Source: Whalleya microplaca
Lineage: Eukaryota; Ascomycota; Sordariomycetes; Xylariales; Xylariaceae
Direction of reading: 5' to 3'
NCBI GenBank assembly: GCA_022497155.1
Contig: MU385725.1
Span: forward strand, 186,001-250,000
DNA: 64,000 nucleotides
Translations under genes and position numbers: made by a program
In this document: positions 35,978 to 47,815 of the stretch, piece after piece
Layout of the letters: each line of letters opens with the position of its first letter
Numbering within the stretch: the first letter of the stretch is position 1
Notes under the pieces: generated by a model
The model's database searches: none
What the model was told of the DNA's origin: nothing
The model's input: only the letters and a program-made list of their open reading frames with translations

Positions 35978-38001
35978 GCTGAGCCGTCGTGTCGGTGTCG
36001 CAAGGCAATAGTGCCTCGATGCAGGCCTGATTGGCCCCCCTCTCACTCACCGAAGTCGTGGGGGAGGGCGGGTGCGTGTCAGCCGCTTGCTTACGTACAC
36101 CGCACCGGGGCAAGAGTTACCCGGGCGATTGATTCCTTCGTAATATTAAGACAGGAGTAAGAGGAAAGGAAAGGAAAGGAAAGCGTTCAAAGTATTTCAG
36201 ATGGGCGGATCAGCAGCAGCGAGCGAACGAAGATACGATAAAGTGGGTTTGCATTATTGGAGTATGGATATGTAATACCTTGTTGCATTGTGTTGGTGTC
36301 AGTCAGTCAGTCAGCCAGCTCAGGTTTGTATTGTATCTGTCTAGTGTTTATTATCGTCGAATCCCGGACCCTAAATAAGTCATGTTTCATCCTTCCTTGA
36401 TCCTCTCTCTGCTTTTATTAAGTATTTCCAACATCGAGCCGAGTCCTCCGGACCCGTGTACACTACCTGATACTACCTGACTACTGATAAATAAGTCGGC
36501 CTTTTTGTTTTTCTCGAAGATCTTCAGATGAGGTAATCGGTAACTATTGAGCACATGTCAGCTTTTGCGAAATCAATCGTTGGTTCGGCTAATGTTACCC
36601 TGTCATTGCCACCACCACCACCACCCAGCTAGGCTGTCTTACCTAAACTTCGTAATTCTGTGTTCTTCCGGTAGGAATTGATCGTCTTACCTAACGGCCT
36701 TTTTCTTCTCAGTCCAACGTGAAAAACCGACCTATTTAGGCGACCCTCCGAAGCCTTAATTGATTATGCCCCCAATGTAGTGCAACGGAATAATAGATTG
36801 AGATGTGGTGTGGCTTAAGTAGCATCCTGGCAGCCCTGCCTGATTCGCGAGGTAGCATTTGATGCTCTTTTTCTCCAAAGAACATCCTAGACTTTTCCTT
36901 CCCTAAGGCATGATGACAGGGGCAGGATAGGATAGGATAGGATGGGCTGTTGGTTCAATCGGGAACGAAGATGCGCCGCATGGTGCATGGCTCTCCCCTG
37001 ATGGAGTATCTAGGGCGCATTTTGCCTGTTCACGTAAGAAATATGTGAGCTACCTAGTTGAGTATACACCACCACTTACCTACCTAACCTACCATGCCAT
37101 GGGACTGCAGAGTCGCAGCGAGCCAGTCTTCAACACCAGTTAGTGAACTGCCGTTATCTATAACAACTTACGATTTTCTGCTGGATTTTGTTGGGTGTGG
37201 TCTCAGTGTGCGGCATACCCTTTTCTTTCTCAAGGCCTCGACTTTTTTGGACGAACATACCTCTATCTCATGATAACTAGACCCATGTGAATGAAGATGG
37301 CGTCCCCAACGTCCGCACATGTCTAGCCCTTCCACAATACATAACCTACCTCCCAGGACGAATTGAGAAGGTGACACGGATCCATGTAAGTGAAGCGCAC
37401 GCAGCAGTTCCTGCAATCTTCCCCGTTTGATTAAGTTTGTGCCCGTTTTTAGCGGCCGTTCCTTGCATTCGGAGCGCCGGTCGGTGGCTGGGTTTTACTG
37501 CAAACTGGCCACATGGATGTCCATGTGTGTGGATGTGGCCCATGTGTGTAGATCTCCTTTCTGGCGTGTCGTACGAAGGGGTCCCTTCTTTGGGAAAAGA
37601 AAGTAATAGTAAGTAAGTAGATGTGAACAATATTGATATGTAGTTGACATCACCATATGTATGTCACACCACACACCATACCTATGCCTGTCTCTGTCTG
37701 TCTATCGATGTCTCTCTTTGCCTGTGATCCGACGCAACCCAATCTAAGATGGAAGCTTGGATGGAAGAAGCTCCCTTGGCATATATATGCTTCTGTTAAT
37801 CCTGCCATCTCGCCGCATCCTATCCTGCCTCTTCACTCACTCTCCACAGTTGCAGCATAGGTATCGCTTACGTTGGTAATAATCCTACATACTACTTACT
37901 TACCCAGGACCACTTAATAGCCAAGTTCCAAGCCCTCTGCTTACCTCTTCCACTTCCACTCTCACGCATCAAGCCAAGACGTAAGTACTATAACCGTCGA
38001 C
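35978..38001. other. Intergenic region with simple repeats
   Basis: This 2-kb spacer contains (GAAAG)n near 36158-36184, (GTCA)n near 36297-36314, an (ACC)n run near 36609-36625 and (GGATA)n near 36926-36941. Frames at 37168-37630 (-) lack motifs. The last ~100 nt look like the leader of the secreted-protein gene, with a GTAAGT at 37981. Confidence 0.55.
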
Positions 38002-38809
38002 ATGGGAGTCTTCGCTCTACGCACCATCCTCGCCCTCGTGGCCTCAGCCGCCTCGCTCGGCCAAGCCTACCCAGCCGAGGCCGCAGCCTCCACCGCCGCC
38101 GTGGGCCCCTGCACCACGGGTGATCCCGTCGTCACGGCCGGCTACACGATCAAGTACGCGCCGGCGACCCCCACCATCTCGGCCTTCGAGAACGGGTACC
38201 AGCCGGAGCCGGCGTGGGCCGAGAACCACGTCGTCGGTACTTATGTGGGTTTCCCCTCTCCACTTCCCCTTTTCCCTTACCCCTGCCCCTCCTCTACTTA
38301 TGCCGTGCCCACTCCCTTGGGGTCTGTTCGGGATCTTCGAGGTGGTGCACGCGTGCGTGTGTGAGTGAGTTTGAAGCTGATAGCGATGGATGGCAGACCT
38401 TCGGCGTGCCCCAGCCCGTCGAGTCCGGCTTCGCCTTCGCCCAGTTCAAGTGCCAGTACTACTGCAACGGCGCGCCGAGCGCCGCGGGCTTCTTCGTCAA
38501 GTACGCTGGCGAGGACAGTCAGGACGGCTCGTATTGCTCTTGTTATAGTGATCTGTAAGTCCTTCGTGTCTGCTATATCCTGCCTTGCCTATACTCCTTG
38601 CCGTTCGTTCGTTCATTCATTCCTGCCATCGCACATGCTACCAGGCGATGATGGGCCTATGGCCATGTCCGCCACAGATAGGGATAGAAGGACTGCGCTG
38701 ATATCAATGCGTGTGTAGGCTGGATCCCGAGAGCTTCGTCGCGGACAACCAGACTCTCATCGGCGCCTGGAACTCCATCTGCGACGTCACGCATCCGGGA
38801 AGTGAATAG
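38002..38809 (+). CDS. Small secreted cysteine-containing protein, 163 aa
   Basis: Three exons: 38002-38244, 38397-38554 and 38719-38809; the junctions are in phase (492 nt). Residues 1-22 form a clear signal peptide (LRTILALVASAASLGQA, cleavage likely after GQA). The mature protein has six Cys: one near the N-terminus (GPCTTGD), a KCQYYC pair, an SYCSC pair and one near the end (NSICDV). One N-glycosylation sequon is visible (NQTL). No catalytic motif or known domain is recognised. Size, signal peptide and even Cys count suit an extracellular, disulfide-stabilised protein, possibly an effector or wall protein. The coding exons are GC-rich and the introns less so. The first donor is GTGGGT, slightly non-standard. 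Confidence 0.8.
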
Positions 38810-40207
38810 GGTGAAGATGTGGAGTTGTGGTACCTAGGTTGGGAAGGCTAAAATGGGGTTCGTGGTAGGTACAGAAAGGGGAGTTCGGTGAATTCATCGG
38901 GGTATTTCTGAATTTTATTATTCCATACCGTATAAAAGGGGACGGTAGCGCAATCTTACCGTTCCAATAATGCCATTGCAACACATACCACGCGGAAAAA
39001 GTCTCATAGTATCTTGATTGTTAGTGAAATTGAACGTTAAACTGTAGGTGTGGTACAACCGCTTTCAATTTGACCTAGGCAAGTAATCGCTTCCGAGATT
39101 CACGTGCCGGGCCGCCAAAGATTGATGGCTTTCACGTGGGAAATGCTTTTGTCGCGCTAGTAACCCCTATTTTGTCCCACAGTCTTATCTCATAAGGGGG
39201 GTTGGATGGGGTCGTTATCCGCAAGGGATATACTAAATCCGAGAGTTGGTCTTTTCTTTTCTCCATTAGCGCCGCCAGTTAGCTGGAGATCCCCGGCCAT
39301 ATACATTTTGATTGGGAGTTAGAAGCGAAATAGATGACCGTATATCTGTCGGGAATCATAACTCTCTTCCTCCACGCGAAGCAGTTGATGCTGTTATAGG
39401 AATTCAATCAAGAACAAGTGAGCATACCTATGACGATGAAGCAATAAGAGTGTCTTGACTTGGGTATTTCAGCATCTTTGCTCGGGTGTATTTACATTAT
39501 GTTACACCCGAGTTATTCTCCGGGCTTGAAGCCTAAAGGTAACGTGAAAGCTACGGAGTCGTTGTGAAGTTGGGCGATATAAATATGTTGACTTTTGATA
39601 ATCAGGGTCCAAGGTAATGATGGTTGTGCTGTTGTTTGGCGCTTAGAATACCTTAATTCCTTGGAGTGGATTAATATGTACTCGTTTCAGACGAACACCT
39701 CAAGATAGGTATTATCATAGTGGCTACAATCAATGGTCTATATAATATTTTGTCGTAGAAAGTTTCTAGTGTACACCGTCACTAGTTTGACCCCTTACTC
39801 TAAGCTTCATTCTTGTGGCCTATGATTGGAAGTTAGCGTATTGAAGCTACTGATAATCCGAGACATCTGCATCAAGGGATAATACTCGTATGATACGACT
39901 CGTATTGAGAGTAAGAGAATGTAACGTTTCCATTGCAATTAGAGCAATGCTATTGTTGAGTCCAAAGTGCCTAAAGACGAGTTACAGCAAAACTCGGTGA
40001 TCGGTAGAGCTTGGTGAGGCAAATAATTAAGTCCCCTTTCATTTTATGCTTGTAGGTAGAATATGGTAATGACCTAAAAGGGGTTCTTAACGCAACTTAC
40101 TAAGAACCTTAGCCACCCAACCAGTCAGTGATTATCAGTATGGAGGAGGATATCAAGTACCTAGGGCATACTACTCTCAGTGTATCAGACTAATTAAAAT
40201 ATCATTC
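38810..40207. other. Intergenic region
   Basis: AT-rich spacer downstream of the secreted protein gene. It contains a 10-bp inverted repeat at 39481-39512. No supported gene. Confidence 0.5.
39481..39512. repeat. Hairpin-forming inverted repeat
   Basis: CTCGGGTGTA and TACACCCGAG form a perfect 10-bp stem with a 12-nt loop. It is isolated in intergenic DNA and could be a chance palindrome, a structured RNA or a protein-binding site. Confidence 0.6.
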
Positions 40208-40438
40208 TTATAGTCTCTTTGGACTATTAATGCTATTCTCGCGACGCTTTGCCCTAGCTACCTTTTCCATTTGTTGGCTACGTACCGTCTCTGTATCCAA
40301 TAAATTACCATCGATATCCCAGACACCCCCTATGTGAGCAAGATTGAGCTCTTCGTTACCTTCACTAGAGTACCGGTCTAACCTTTCTTCGACAACACCT
40401 TGAGCATATGGGGGACACAGTAGGGAATATCTAATCAT
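40208..40438 (-). CDS. Possible short ORF or downstream exon, 76 aa
   Basis: The frame starts at an ATG at 40438 and reads like real protein (AHIGGVWDIDGNLLDTETV followed by a basic tail). It could be a 3' exon of the Ser-rich gene at 40518-41210 or an independent small gene. No family is recognised, and no clean splice junction could be fixed. Confidence 0.3.
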   Translation of the reverse strand: MIRYSLLCPPYAQGVVEERLDRYSSEGNEELNLAHIGGVWDIDGNLLDTETVRSQQMEKVARAKRRENSINSPKRL

Positions 40439-40517
40439 GACTGACTTCCGTAACTATTCCCAAGTGGCTCCTCCTATAGAAATTCCCCCTTCATCTTTCG
40501 CGAAGTTTTCTCTTTCT

Positions 40518-41210
40518 TCAGTGTCTCGGCCTCGGCCTCTCTAAGCCCGAGTCTCTCCCTGAAGCCGAGATATCCCCGGACTCTCTACTACGTGGCTCGG
40601 ACCGGAAGGAAGATCCGCTGCCGGAACTCTGCAGTCTAAGTGCCGGGGAATAGGAATATAGTCCTGACAGGACCCCGGGAGTGGGCGAATCTGGTCTTGG
40701 TATACCGTCAGGATACAGCGACGATCTACGATTATTCTCATTAGTAGAAGAGCGCCCTGAGCCAGTGGCGGTGCTCGTGAGCAAGCCCCCTCGTGTCGCA
40801 TAACTCGCCAGGAACGAATTCGGTCTGGACGTACTGGTGTATGAAGTCGAGGGTGGCCGGGGGAAATTGCAGGACATGCGCGAGTCTGGTCCGGTCATAT
40901 CTCTACGGGTGCTCGAGGGCGGACGCGGGAATTCGTTGAGAGATACACTCGATCCTGAGCTCCTGGATCCTAGGAGCGTTGATGCCCCTGACAGGCTCGA
41001 GCATGGGCTACTAGACCCTAGGATTGTGGATACCTCTGACAATCGCCTCTCCGCGGGGCTAGAGGAAGAGTCAATTTCTCTTTCGCGGATGGGGGTAGGG
41101 TCTGATCTTCTTGCATCTGTACGAGGGGCCTCGTAAGAGGTACTGGCAGAGAAGTCTTCCGTGACTGTGGTGGGAAGAGGGCGAGGGCCTGCTTCTGTCG
41201 ACCTTGGCAT
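40518..41210 (-). CDS. Ser-rich disordered hypothetical protein, 230 aa
   Basis: An open frame begins at ATG 41210. The protein is dominated by Ser, Arg, Pro and Gly and lacks hydrophobic core segments. Short degenerate repeats recur, including two FPRPPS-type motifs and a pair of S-T-I/L-L-G-S segments (STILGSSS and STLLGSRS). Many S-P and R-x-x-S sites suggest phosphorylation. An overlapping frame near the 3' end (40540-40480) also looks coding, so a small intron and a different C-terminus are possible. No domain is recognised and no function is proposed. Confidence 0.5.
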   Translation of the reverse strand: MPRSTEAGPRPLPTTVTEDFSASTSYEAPRTDARRSDPTPIREREIDSSSSPAERRLSEVSTILGSSSPCSSLSGASTLLGSRSSGSSVSLNEFPRPPSSTRRDMTGPDSRMSCNFPRPPSTSYTSTSRPNSFLASYATRGGLLTSTATGSGRSSTNENNRRSSLYPDGIPRPDSPTPGVLSGLYSYSPALRLQSSGSGSSFRSEPRSRESGDISASGRDSGLERPRPRH

Positions 41211-42833
41211 AGTGTAGCGTTCTGATGCTTTGAGCTTTTTTGGAGTTATTCATTGCTGCCTCTGAAGGACTACAATTGAAGCCTGAAGGTCAAGTGAATT
41301 TTAATCAACATTCATTTTGGCTTTATAGTTGGTAGAAGATGACACGACGGTCTACAAAGGTGTAACGGTGACACGGTACTCCATGTTGATGAATCACTCT
41401 TTTGTAGTGATTCACTGATTCCAATTCCATCTGGTAATATTCAGTAGTAGTGGTGTAGATTGACTCGAGTTTTCTTCGGGCCCTAGACGCTATTTATCAT
41501 CTTATATAGAGCAAGCAAAGTACTCAGTACCCTGACTGCTCTTGAGGTACGATACTCTCGTGTTTGGAGCTTAACACTTCTACAATTACATCTCATCGGT
41601 CACACTTACTATTGTCTCCTTATTTCCCATGCTAATATGCTATGATACAGACACTACAGTTATGCTTGGCGCATTAATCACTACCACAAAACTGGAGGTA
41701 ACCATTGGTATAACACAGAGAAACCGGACATCTGAGCCAGATTCTGTCCATAATTAGGATACTGCTCGTTGATTGAGAAAGAAAAATAATTAAATCTCTC
41801 GATATTTGAATATTCGGTGCAACTTCTGTAATATGACTGAATGATATGTTGTCCTCTTCGTCTTGTTGGTTTGGTGGATCAGTGATTCCATAAGGTAAAT
41901 TATAAGAACCGTTTCTAGACACACTGACTGCTATTTGAGAGCTAAATAGTATATCACCGTAACATAAGATCGCTTTCTATAATGATATTTTCTTCATACA
42001 TTACAGCATGTCATCTAGTAGAGATATGTGTCTACCTACTCATCAACGTTGAGACACCTCACATCCCGAGCTACATTGGTCTTGTCTGCATGAAGCCTAA
42101 GAGACAACTTCTGTGAATTAGATTCCCACGAGCTTGCACCGAGATAACACGATGGTGTAATTTGGACACTGAGTCTGTATTAAAGTGGTGCTGGAAAATT
42201 ACATTGCAAACAGCGCGGCCGATAATACTAAGCACTAGGCCCACGCACTTAGGCCAATACCTAAGTAAAGATCAACTGTTGGCTCAGCCATTGATCAGTA
42301 CACCGCATTTTAGCTAAATACGAGCCTCTCATACCTTATCATAGCAAACTCTCTACATCGGGTAAGGAAGTAAGATCGGCGGGATTCAAACTTCGCTTTC
42401 ATCGGCTATTACAGGTGCCCAATCAGCTGACGTCCCGCTACTCAGCTGCGAGCTCCTACCGTGTGTGTGCCCCATGATTACATTCCCATCATCAGCCTTA
42501 TGACTCTATTCCGCCACGCAACATGCCTCCTTCGTCCAGTCAATCTTGATGGCCTGTGGGGGAGTAGTGCGTTGGTTCCGCTGCAACGTTAACACGTTGA
42601 CAAGTAAGGGATAGCATAGTTGAAACGAATGAACTGATCGTCTCGGGTTATCCGGAGCCTGAATAGTATAAAGTCCTCGATTCCGCGTCATCTGTTGTTT
42701 GCTCCTTGTCAGATTCATTCAAAAATTGCTGCTTGCGGGTTTGAAACTTGTTGCAAACACATCAAACATATCATACACACTCCAGATTATATAACTCTGT
42801 TGTTCTATTATAGCCGGCTCTCGTTAATTCACT
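41211..42833. other. Intergenic region
   Basis: AT-rich spacer between the minus-strand Ser-rich gene and the plus-strand secreted protein gene. The 41674-41922 (-) frame has no recognisable features. A short tRNA-like fold near 42370-42440 was considered and rejected. Confidence 0.5.
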
Positions 42834-43488
42834 ATGAAATTTTCTACGACTGCTTTTGCCTTGGCTGCAGTCGGCTTGGTTGTCGCTGTGCCATCAACGC
42901 AACAGGTAAGCTTTGGTATACAATAGAATATACAGGAAAAGGTGCTAAACAAATGAAATTCTAGTTCACCCGGTCGGTCGATGATGTGCTTCCCACTCTC
43001 AAACGTGACCCATCCGGTATGGGCTTCACCCACGTTGGCTCAGACAATGTCGTACGGTCTTTCGACGGGGGTTTCAATGTAGTTGACTTTGCCCAACTCG
43101 ATGCTCGAGCGCCTTCAGGCCAGTGGCCACGCACTCCCAGCGATGCTGTACTCGACGAAGCCAAGCAGGCGAGGGCCAGATCAGAGACTCAGATCTCGAA
43201 AGTACGCACGCGTAACCCCCTCGAAAACAGACAGCAGAGCTGTGTCAGCGAGTTCTGCCCCTACGACCAGTATTGCAAAGATCTCTCGATCTATGGATAT
43301 AACGTAAGCTATTTCGAACCCTTCTTTCCCCTTTCCCGAAACACTGCCTCATGTCACGTATATCGGTGTTCGGTTCCTTCTCTCTTTTCAACAACCTCAA
43401 CCTTATAGAGAAGGCAATTGTTAATTTGTTGCAGTGTACTTCTTGCATGATTGTCTCGAATAACATAGGCAACTGTCAGCAGTTCTAG
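42834..43488 (+). CDS. Small secreted protein with C-terminal cysteine module, 154 aa
   Basis: Three exons: 42834-42905, 42965-43303 and 43435-43488 (465 nt, in phase). The signal peptide (FSTTAFALAAVGLVVAVPS) is followed by a Cys-free, charged region of about 90 residues containing an L-K-R Kex2-like site near residue 37. A compact C-terminal module holds all six Cys (CVSEFCPYDQYCKD, then CTSC and a final NC). The last exon encodes only 17 residues but half of those Cys. This pro-region plus short Cys-knot-like module is a common layout of fungal secreted effectors or processed peptides. No family is named, and its function is unknown. Confidence 0.8.
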
Positions 43489-44324
43489 ATGGGTGAGTTG
43501 CCAAGACGGATAGTGGACCCTATAAGACGGAAGAGGATAAGATGATTGTTTATCTGATGACGAGTTCAATTTTCGGTGGAAGCATTGCTGACGGCGAAAC
43601 TGGAAAATATCTGCTATGTAGATTCATAATATAAGTACAAGGATCTAAAATATCTTTCATGTGTTCCTCCACAAAGTAGCTTACTCAACTACCATTCATA
43701 TAGAGTCCAGTGTTTGGAAGTTCCTCAGATAAATTGAAATAAATGAAAACCCATTCTGCATCATGGCAACAGCACTACTTGGCTATGTTCTCGTCTTTCT
43801 TGAGCATATTAGCGTTTTACCAAATGGTGTGCCTGCTAGCACTTTAGCATAATACACTTCTAGCTTTCATCAACTATCCCCCCGTCTCTGGGTGGTACAC
43901 GCTACGCAGGTGAGATGGTTAGGATAATAGAGATCGCTATACCTTCCTTATTTTACTGGTAACTGATCGGGCTCGTTCTACATATATATCTCTACATTTT
44001 ACTACCTAGCTGCTTTAAGTAAGCTCAATTATACTAGCGAGCGGCACAGCGATAGTCTGGCAAGAAGGGGCCTGACACTAAATGTGGTATAAAAAGGGGA
44101 CGACAGAGAATGCGATCCTCCACTATTATCTAGTTTTGTCTGACCGCCTCACAAGGCATACCTATAACTTTTACCTCCCATACATTATGAGGATCTTACG
44201 ACAGTAGTGCTGAAAGGCCACCATATCCTAGACTTCTTCCTGCATTGAGAAGTAAACAAAATTTCTTCTCGAATCAGACACAGACTGAACATTGCAACAC
44301 ATCGCTATCCACCGAACAATCAAA
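43489..44324. other. Intergenic region
   Basis: Spacer and promoter region of the alpha/beta hydrolase gene. No gene or repeat supported. Confidence 0.5.
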
Positions 44325-45192
44325 ATGGCAACACAGAAACCCACATTTATTCTAATCACCGGCTCTTGGGTGCCTCCCTCACTATACGATCCCCTCGTAG
44401 ATCCTCTGCGTGCCGCGGGGTACGAGGTCCACATCACGAACCACAAGACCAACAGCTCGACCACTTCGCAACCCTTGGCCACCGCGTACGACGACGCGGC
44501 ACCTATTCACGAGCTTGCCACTAAGCTCGCAGACGACGGAAAAGATATCATTTTCTTAATGCACTCCTACGGAGGACTACCGGGTTCCATAGCTTCAAAG
44601 GGTCTGGGCAAGACGGAACGTCAGCAGGCAGGGAAGAAGGGCGGCGTTGTGCGCCTGTTCTTTATGACAGCCTGGGTGCCAGAGGAGGGCAAGACGGGGT
44701 TTGAGTCCGTTCCAGTTGGGTTATATCCTCGCGTGCAGGAGTTCCCGGTCAAGCATGTCATTCAGGTAAGTGATTATTATCTAAAAAACGGCGGTGGCAT
44801 GTGATCATTTTTCCGCTAACCTTTATTGATAGGATGGTTGGGTAGGCTTAGATTTTGAAGGCCGATATGACTGGTTTTTTGAGGACGTCCCAGACAAGGA
44901 ATGTTTGCGGTATGTGTCTCAGCTGGTGTATTGCTCGGAACTCCAGGGAGCTACGCCAATTACCGAAGTAGGATATAAGGATATACCAGTTTCTTATCTT
45001 GTTGCGGAACATGACAAGACCTTCGAGCCGACCTTGCAGAATCATTGGATCAATTTGGTGAAAGAACAAACAGGACAAAAAGTGGATGTATATTCACTCC
45101 CAGTGCCTCACATGTTCATGTATGGGAAGCCTGACAAGGTAAATAATGTGGTGAATTTGGTCAAACGAGTAGCTGGCGAAGCCATTGTTTGA
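44325..45192 (+). CDS. Alpha/beta-hydrolase fold protein, 266 aa
   Basis: Two exons: 44325-44765 and 44833-45192, with a 67-nt intron (GTAAGT..GATAG). The N-terminal strand and oxyanion turn FILITGSWVPPSLYDPL is typical of the AB hydrolase 6 group. The nucleophile elbow is M-H-S-Y-G-G with Ser at ~81. An acid residue sits in VAEHDKTF and the catalytic His in VPHMFMYG. No signal peptide is seen, so it is probably cytosolic. Related enzymes hydrolyse small esters or lactones; the substrate here cannot be inferred. The start is the first ATG after an upstream non-ATG extension. Confidence 0.88.
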
Positions 45193-45629
45193 GGGAAAAG
45201 ATGTAGCATTACATGAACTAAGTTACTTGCAAACTTAGCATACTAGTTAAATGGGTATGCAATCGGGATCTTGCTATGTTGAATAGATTGGCATTCACTC
45301 TAGCACTGAAGGGTGGAACCTTTATATTCGCTCAGATACAAACAACTAAGAAAAAGGCCCTGGTGGTATTTTAAAGCACATGGTCTGACACAGCCCTGTT
45401 TGCAAAGTATTCACAGCAATCATCCAATCTAGTGTGGCGTGTTAATACTGCGCAGTCAATTCCAAAAAAATATAAAACTCAGTCTTCCGTTCTCTATCTC
45501 TTTATACTACATAACATATTTTCTGCTAATACCTCGCTACTCAAGACTCACCTCCGAGCTCATTTTCATCTATTGCTTTCTTAGCTACACGATTGAAGTC
45601 AGAGACGTGGCAGAGGTGTCTCAATCACA
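45193..45629. other. Short intergenic region
   Basis: Spacer between the hydrolase gene and the F-box gene on the same strand. No gene seen. Confidence 0.5.
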
Positions 45630-46107
45630 ATGGCTTCTCCTATAGAACTTCTACCAATTGAGCTTCGCTGTCAGATACTCGAAAGCTCGCCCGACTTGCA
45701 ATCACTCTCGGCCCTGGCTCTTTCAGTCAGTATATCCAGGAACCCCTTATTACCCGCACCCCCTCCTGGTGTCGCTCAAACGAAATTGCTGACCATTCTA
45801 ATTGTAGTGCAAATCATTCTACGGATGCTTTAAAGAATACGAGGGCCAGATTACCCATGCCCTACTTAAGAATTACTTGGGCCTTGAATTCGACTGGGCA
45901 GTATCTAGGCACGTCACCATGAACGAGAGGCTGAACAGGCCAACATTGATTCTTCGCGAGAGGTCACGGTTTACATACGCTATAGCGAGAGATATTATGA
46001 GGTTTCAAGAAGTTCGGATTCGCACACGAGAACTCGTGAAACGCGTATATGGCATGGAACTTGAACCTACTTATGAAAGGATCAGGGCCCGAACCGTGAT
46101 AGCCTAG
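45630..46107 (+). CDS. Short F-box-like protein, 131 aa
   Basis: Two exons: 45630-45725 and 45808-46107, with an 82-nt intron (GTCAGT..GTAG); a competing GTATAT donor would give an early stop. The N-terminus IELLPIELRCQILESSPDL followed by LSALALSCKSFYGCF is the F-box pattern found in many fungal F-box proteins. It would dock to Skp1 in an SCF ubiquitin ligase. The protein is much shorter than the several-hundred-residue members of this class and carries no visible substrate-binding repeats. It may be a truncated member, or 3' exons were missed. Confidence 0.65.
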
Positions 46108-47815
46108 CCCGCAAATCATGGCTGGGACTGCTATGTGGCTAGGTGGAGGCTGTTATGAACCGGGACCTTGTTTTTTTTTTTTTTTTTTTCTTTTTCTTTT
46201 TTTTTTCCCTACTTCTCTAGTCTAGGCTTTTGAGTTGTTCTGGAGATACTTTGCTTAGCAGGATAAGAAAGCGACTTCGATAGGCCATCAGAGCGACGGA
46301 TATAGGACCTTGGATTCCAATTGTAAGTTGAACCATATAGCTGTATAGCTGCACCTGTGGTTACCAATAATCATTCCTGCTAATTAGATACTCTACAGGT
46401 AGGTCCATCACCGAGCGAGATCTATTGTTGGGGGAGGGGAGGGGGGACTCAGCGTTACGGGACATTGAATTTAGTCACCGACCTTTCTTCTTGAAATGCA
46501 CAGTTATCCACGGTATCAACTTTGATTAATGCAAGTAATATGTATTGTGACCTTTAATTGATCGTAACATAATATCCATATTTGACTATGGCTATGAAAT
46601 ACTAGGAAGTTCACTAGCTGATACCCAGAACTAGGTAGCTAACTTCGATTCCCTTCGTTCCCAAACACAAACGCTCTAGTGTGGCAAGGTTTCGATAGAT
46701 CCCACATCCCTCGACCACACCCTAGCCCGACGTATCGTGGCCTGGGGGACTCAAGTCCGGTCCTAGCATCGGGTTTGATTACCCCATGGCACAGCATTAT
46801 ATCTGCAGCCGCTGTTAGGCCCTGAAAGACAGTACACCAACAACGGTATAGGCGTAAGGACAGGGGTTAAACAAGTCCGAGGTATTACGTAGATATTTAT
46901 ACCAGATACCTAAATCCACTTGAGGAATTTGTTGCTGTTAGGGAATAGGTCAGGTGTAAGGTGGTTACTGCTATCAGATATAGTGGTAAGGGCCGACACT
47001 AAACGGGAACCTTCCACAAAATCTCTCTATCAACGAGCAAAGTGTTGAAACTAACCTATCAATTCATGTACAGTCCTACATACGGCCCCCGTCTGTACAT
47101 ATAACATAGAGCTCTAGTCCTTTCTAGCTTCACCTTGCACCCGATAAAGCCATTATGCCCCTCCTTACATTGTCCCATACTGACAGAAGTAATTGCCAAA
47201 TAAACGGTTATCTTCGAAATTACAATTAGGATTTCGGTGTCTATATTGGTCAATGTATCCTAGAATGATAAGAGAGATATCATGCCTTTCGCCCGGGTGA
47301 GAGATGTCAGAATATATCATCGGAAGCACAAGTTTTATCGGATAGTAGATGAGACTTTCCGTGAAACTCTCTTATTATGTGGATAGTGAGTAGATGTCTC
47401 ATATACAGTTTCAGTCAGGGGCCCTTCATATAATAATATATAGGAGCACCTGAAGCGATGAAGGTGCTGTACTTGCTATGTGTGACAAGGGCTGTAATTC
47501 AGGGCTTGGAAATATATCAATTCAGCAATAATTCTCTAGGCCCTCTGAGGGTGCTTGTTATTCTAAGTTTTAATTTAAATCTGAGGTTCGGCGTCAGGTC
47601 TTTTATAGACCTGCTGCCGCGATACGTATTTTTGGTATATATTTAGTTTGTTGCCGACGTAGCTGCTATCTGGTAATTATACCTTTTGTTAGGTAGTTAT
47701 ATATTTTAATAGTATCGAATAATATCTAATAGTACCTAATATATGTATTTGTGTAACATTTCTATATCTCGTATAGCTTCTAATAGGTCTTGGCTCCAAT
47801 CGCTGTGTGACACTA
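46108..47815. other. Intergenic region with poly-T tract
   Basis: It includes a nearly pure T tract at about 46169-46207 just past the F-box stop and becomes AT-rich after 47400. No supported gene. The right end borders the MITE at 47816. Confidence 0.5.

Noticed and set aside
37168..37630. Minus-strand frames of 82 and 94 codons
   Set aside because: No motif, no splice logic and mutually overlapping; intergenic noise.
42376..42440. tRNA-like segment on the minus strand (D-arm-like AGCTGATTGGG, T-arm-like GTTTGAATCC, 6-bp terminal pairing)
   Set aside because: Only about 61 nt between pairing ends, no proper anticodon stem and a poor T-stem; at most a degraded tRNA or SINE relic.
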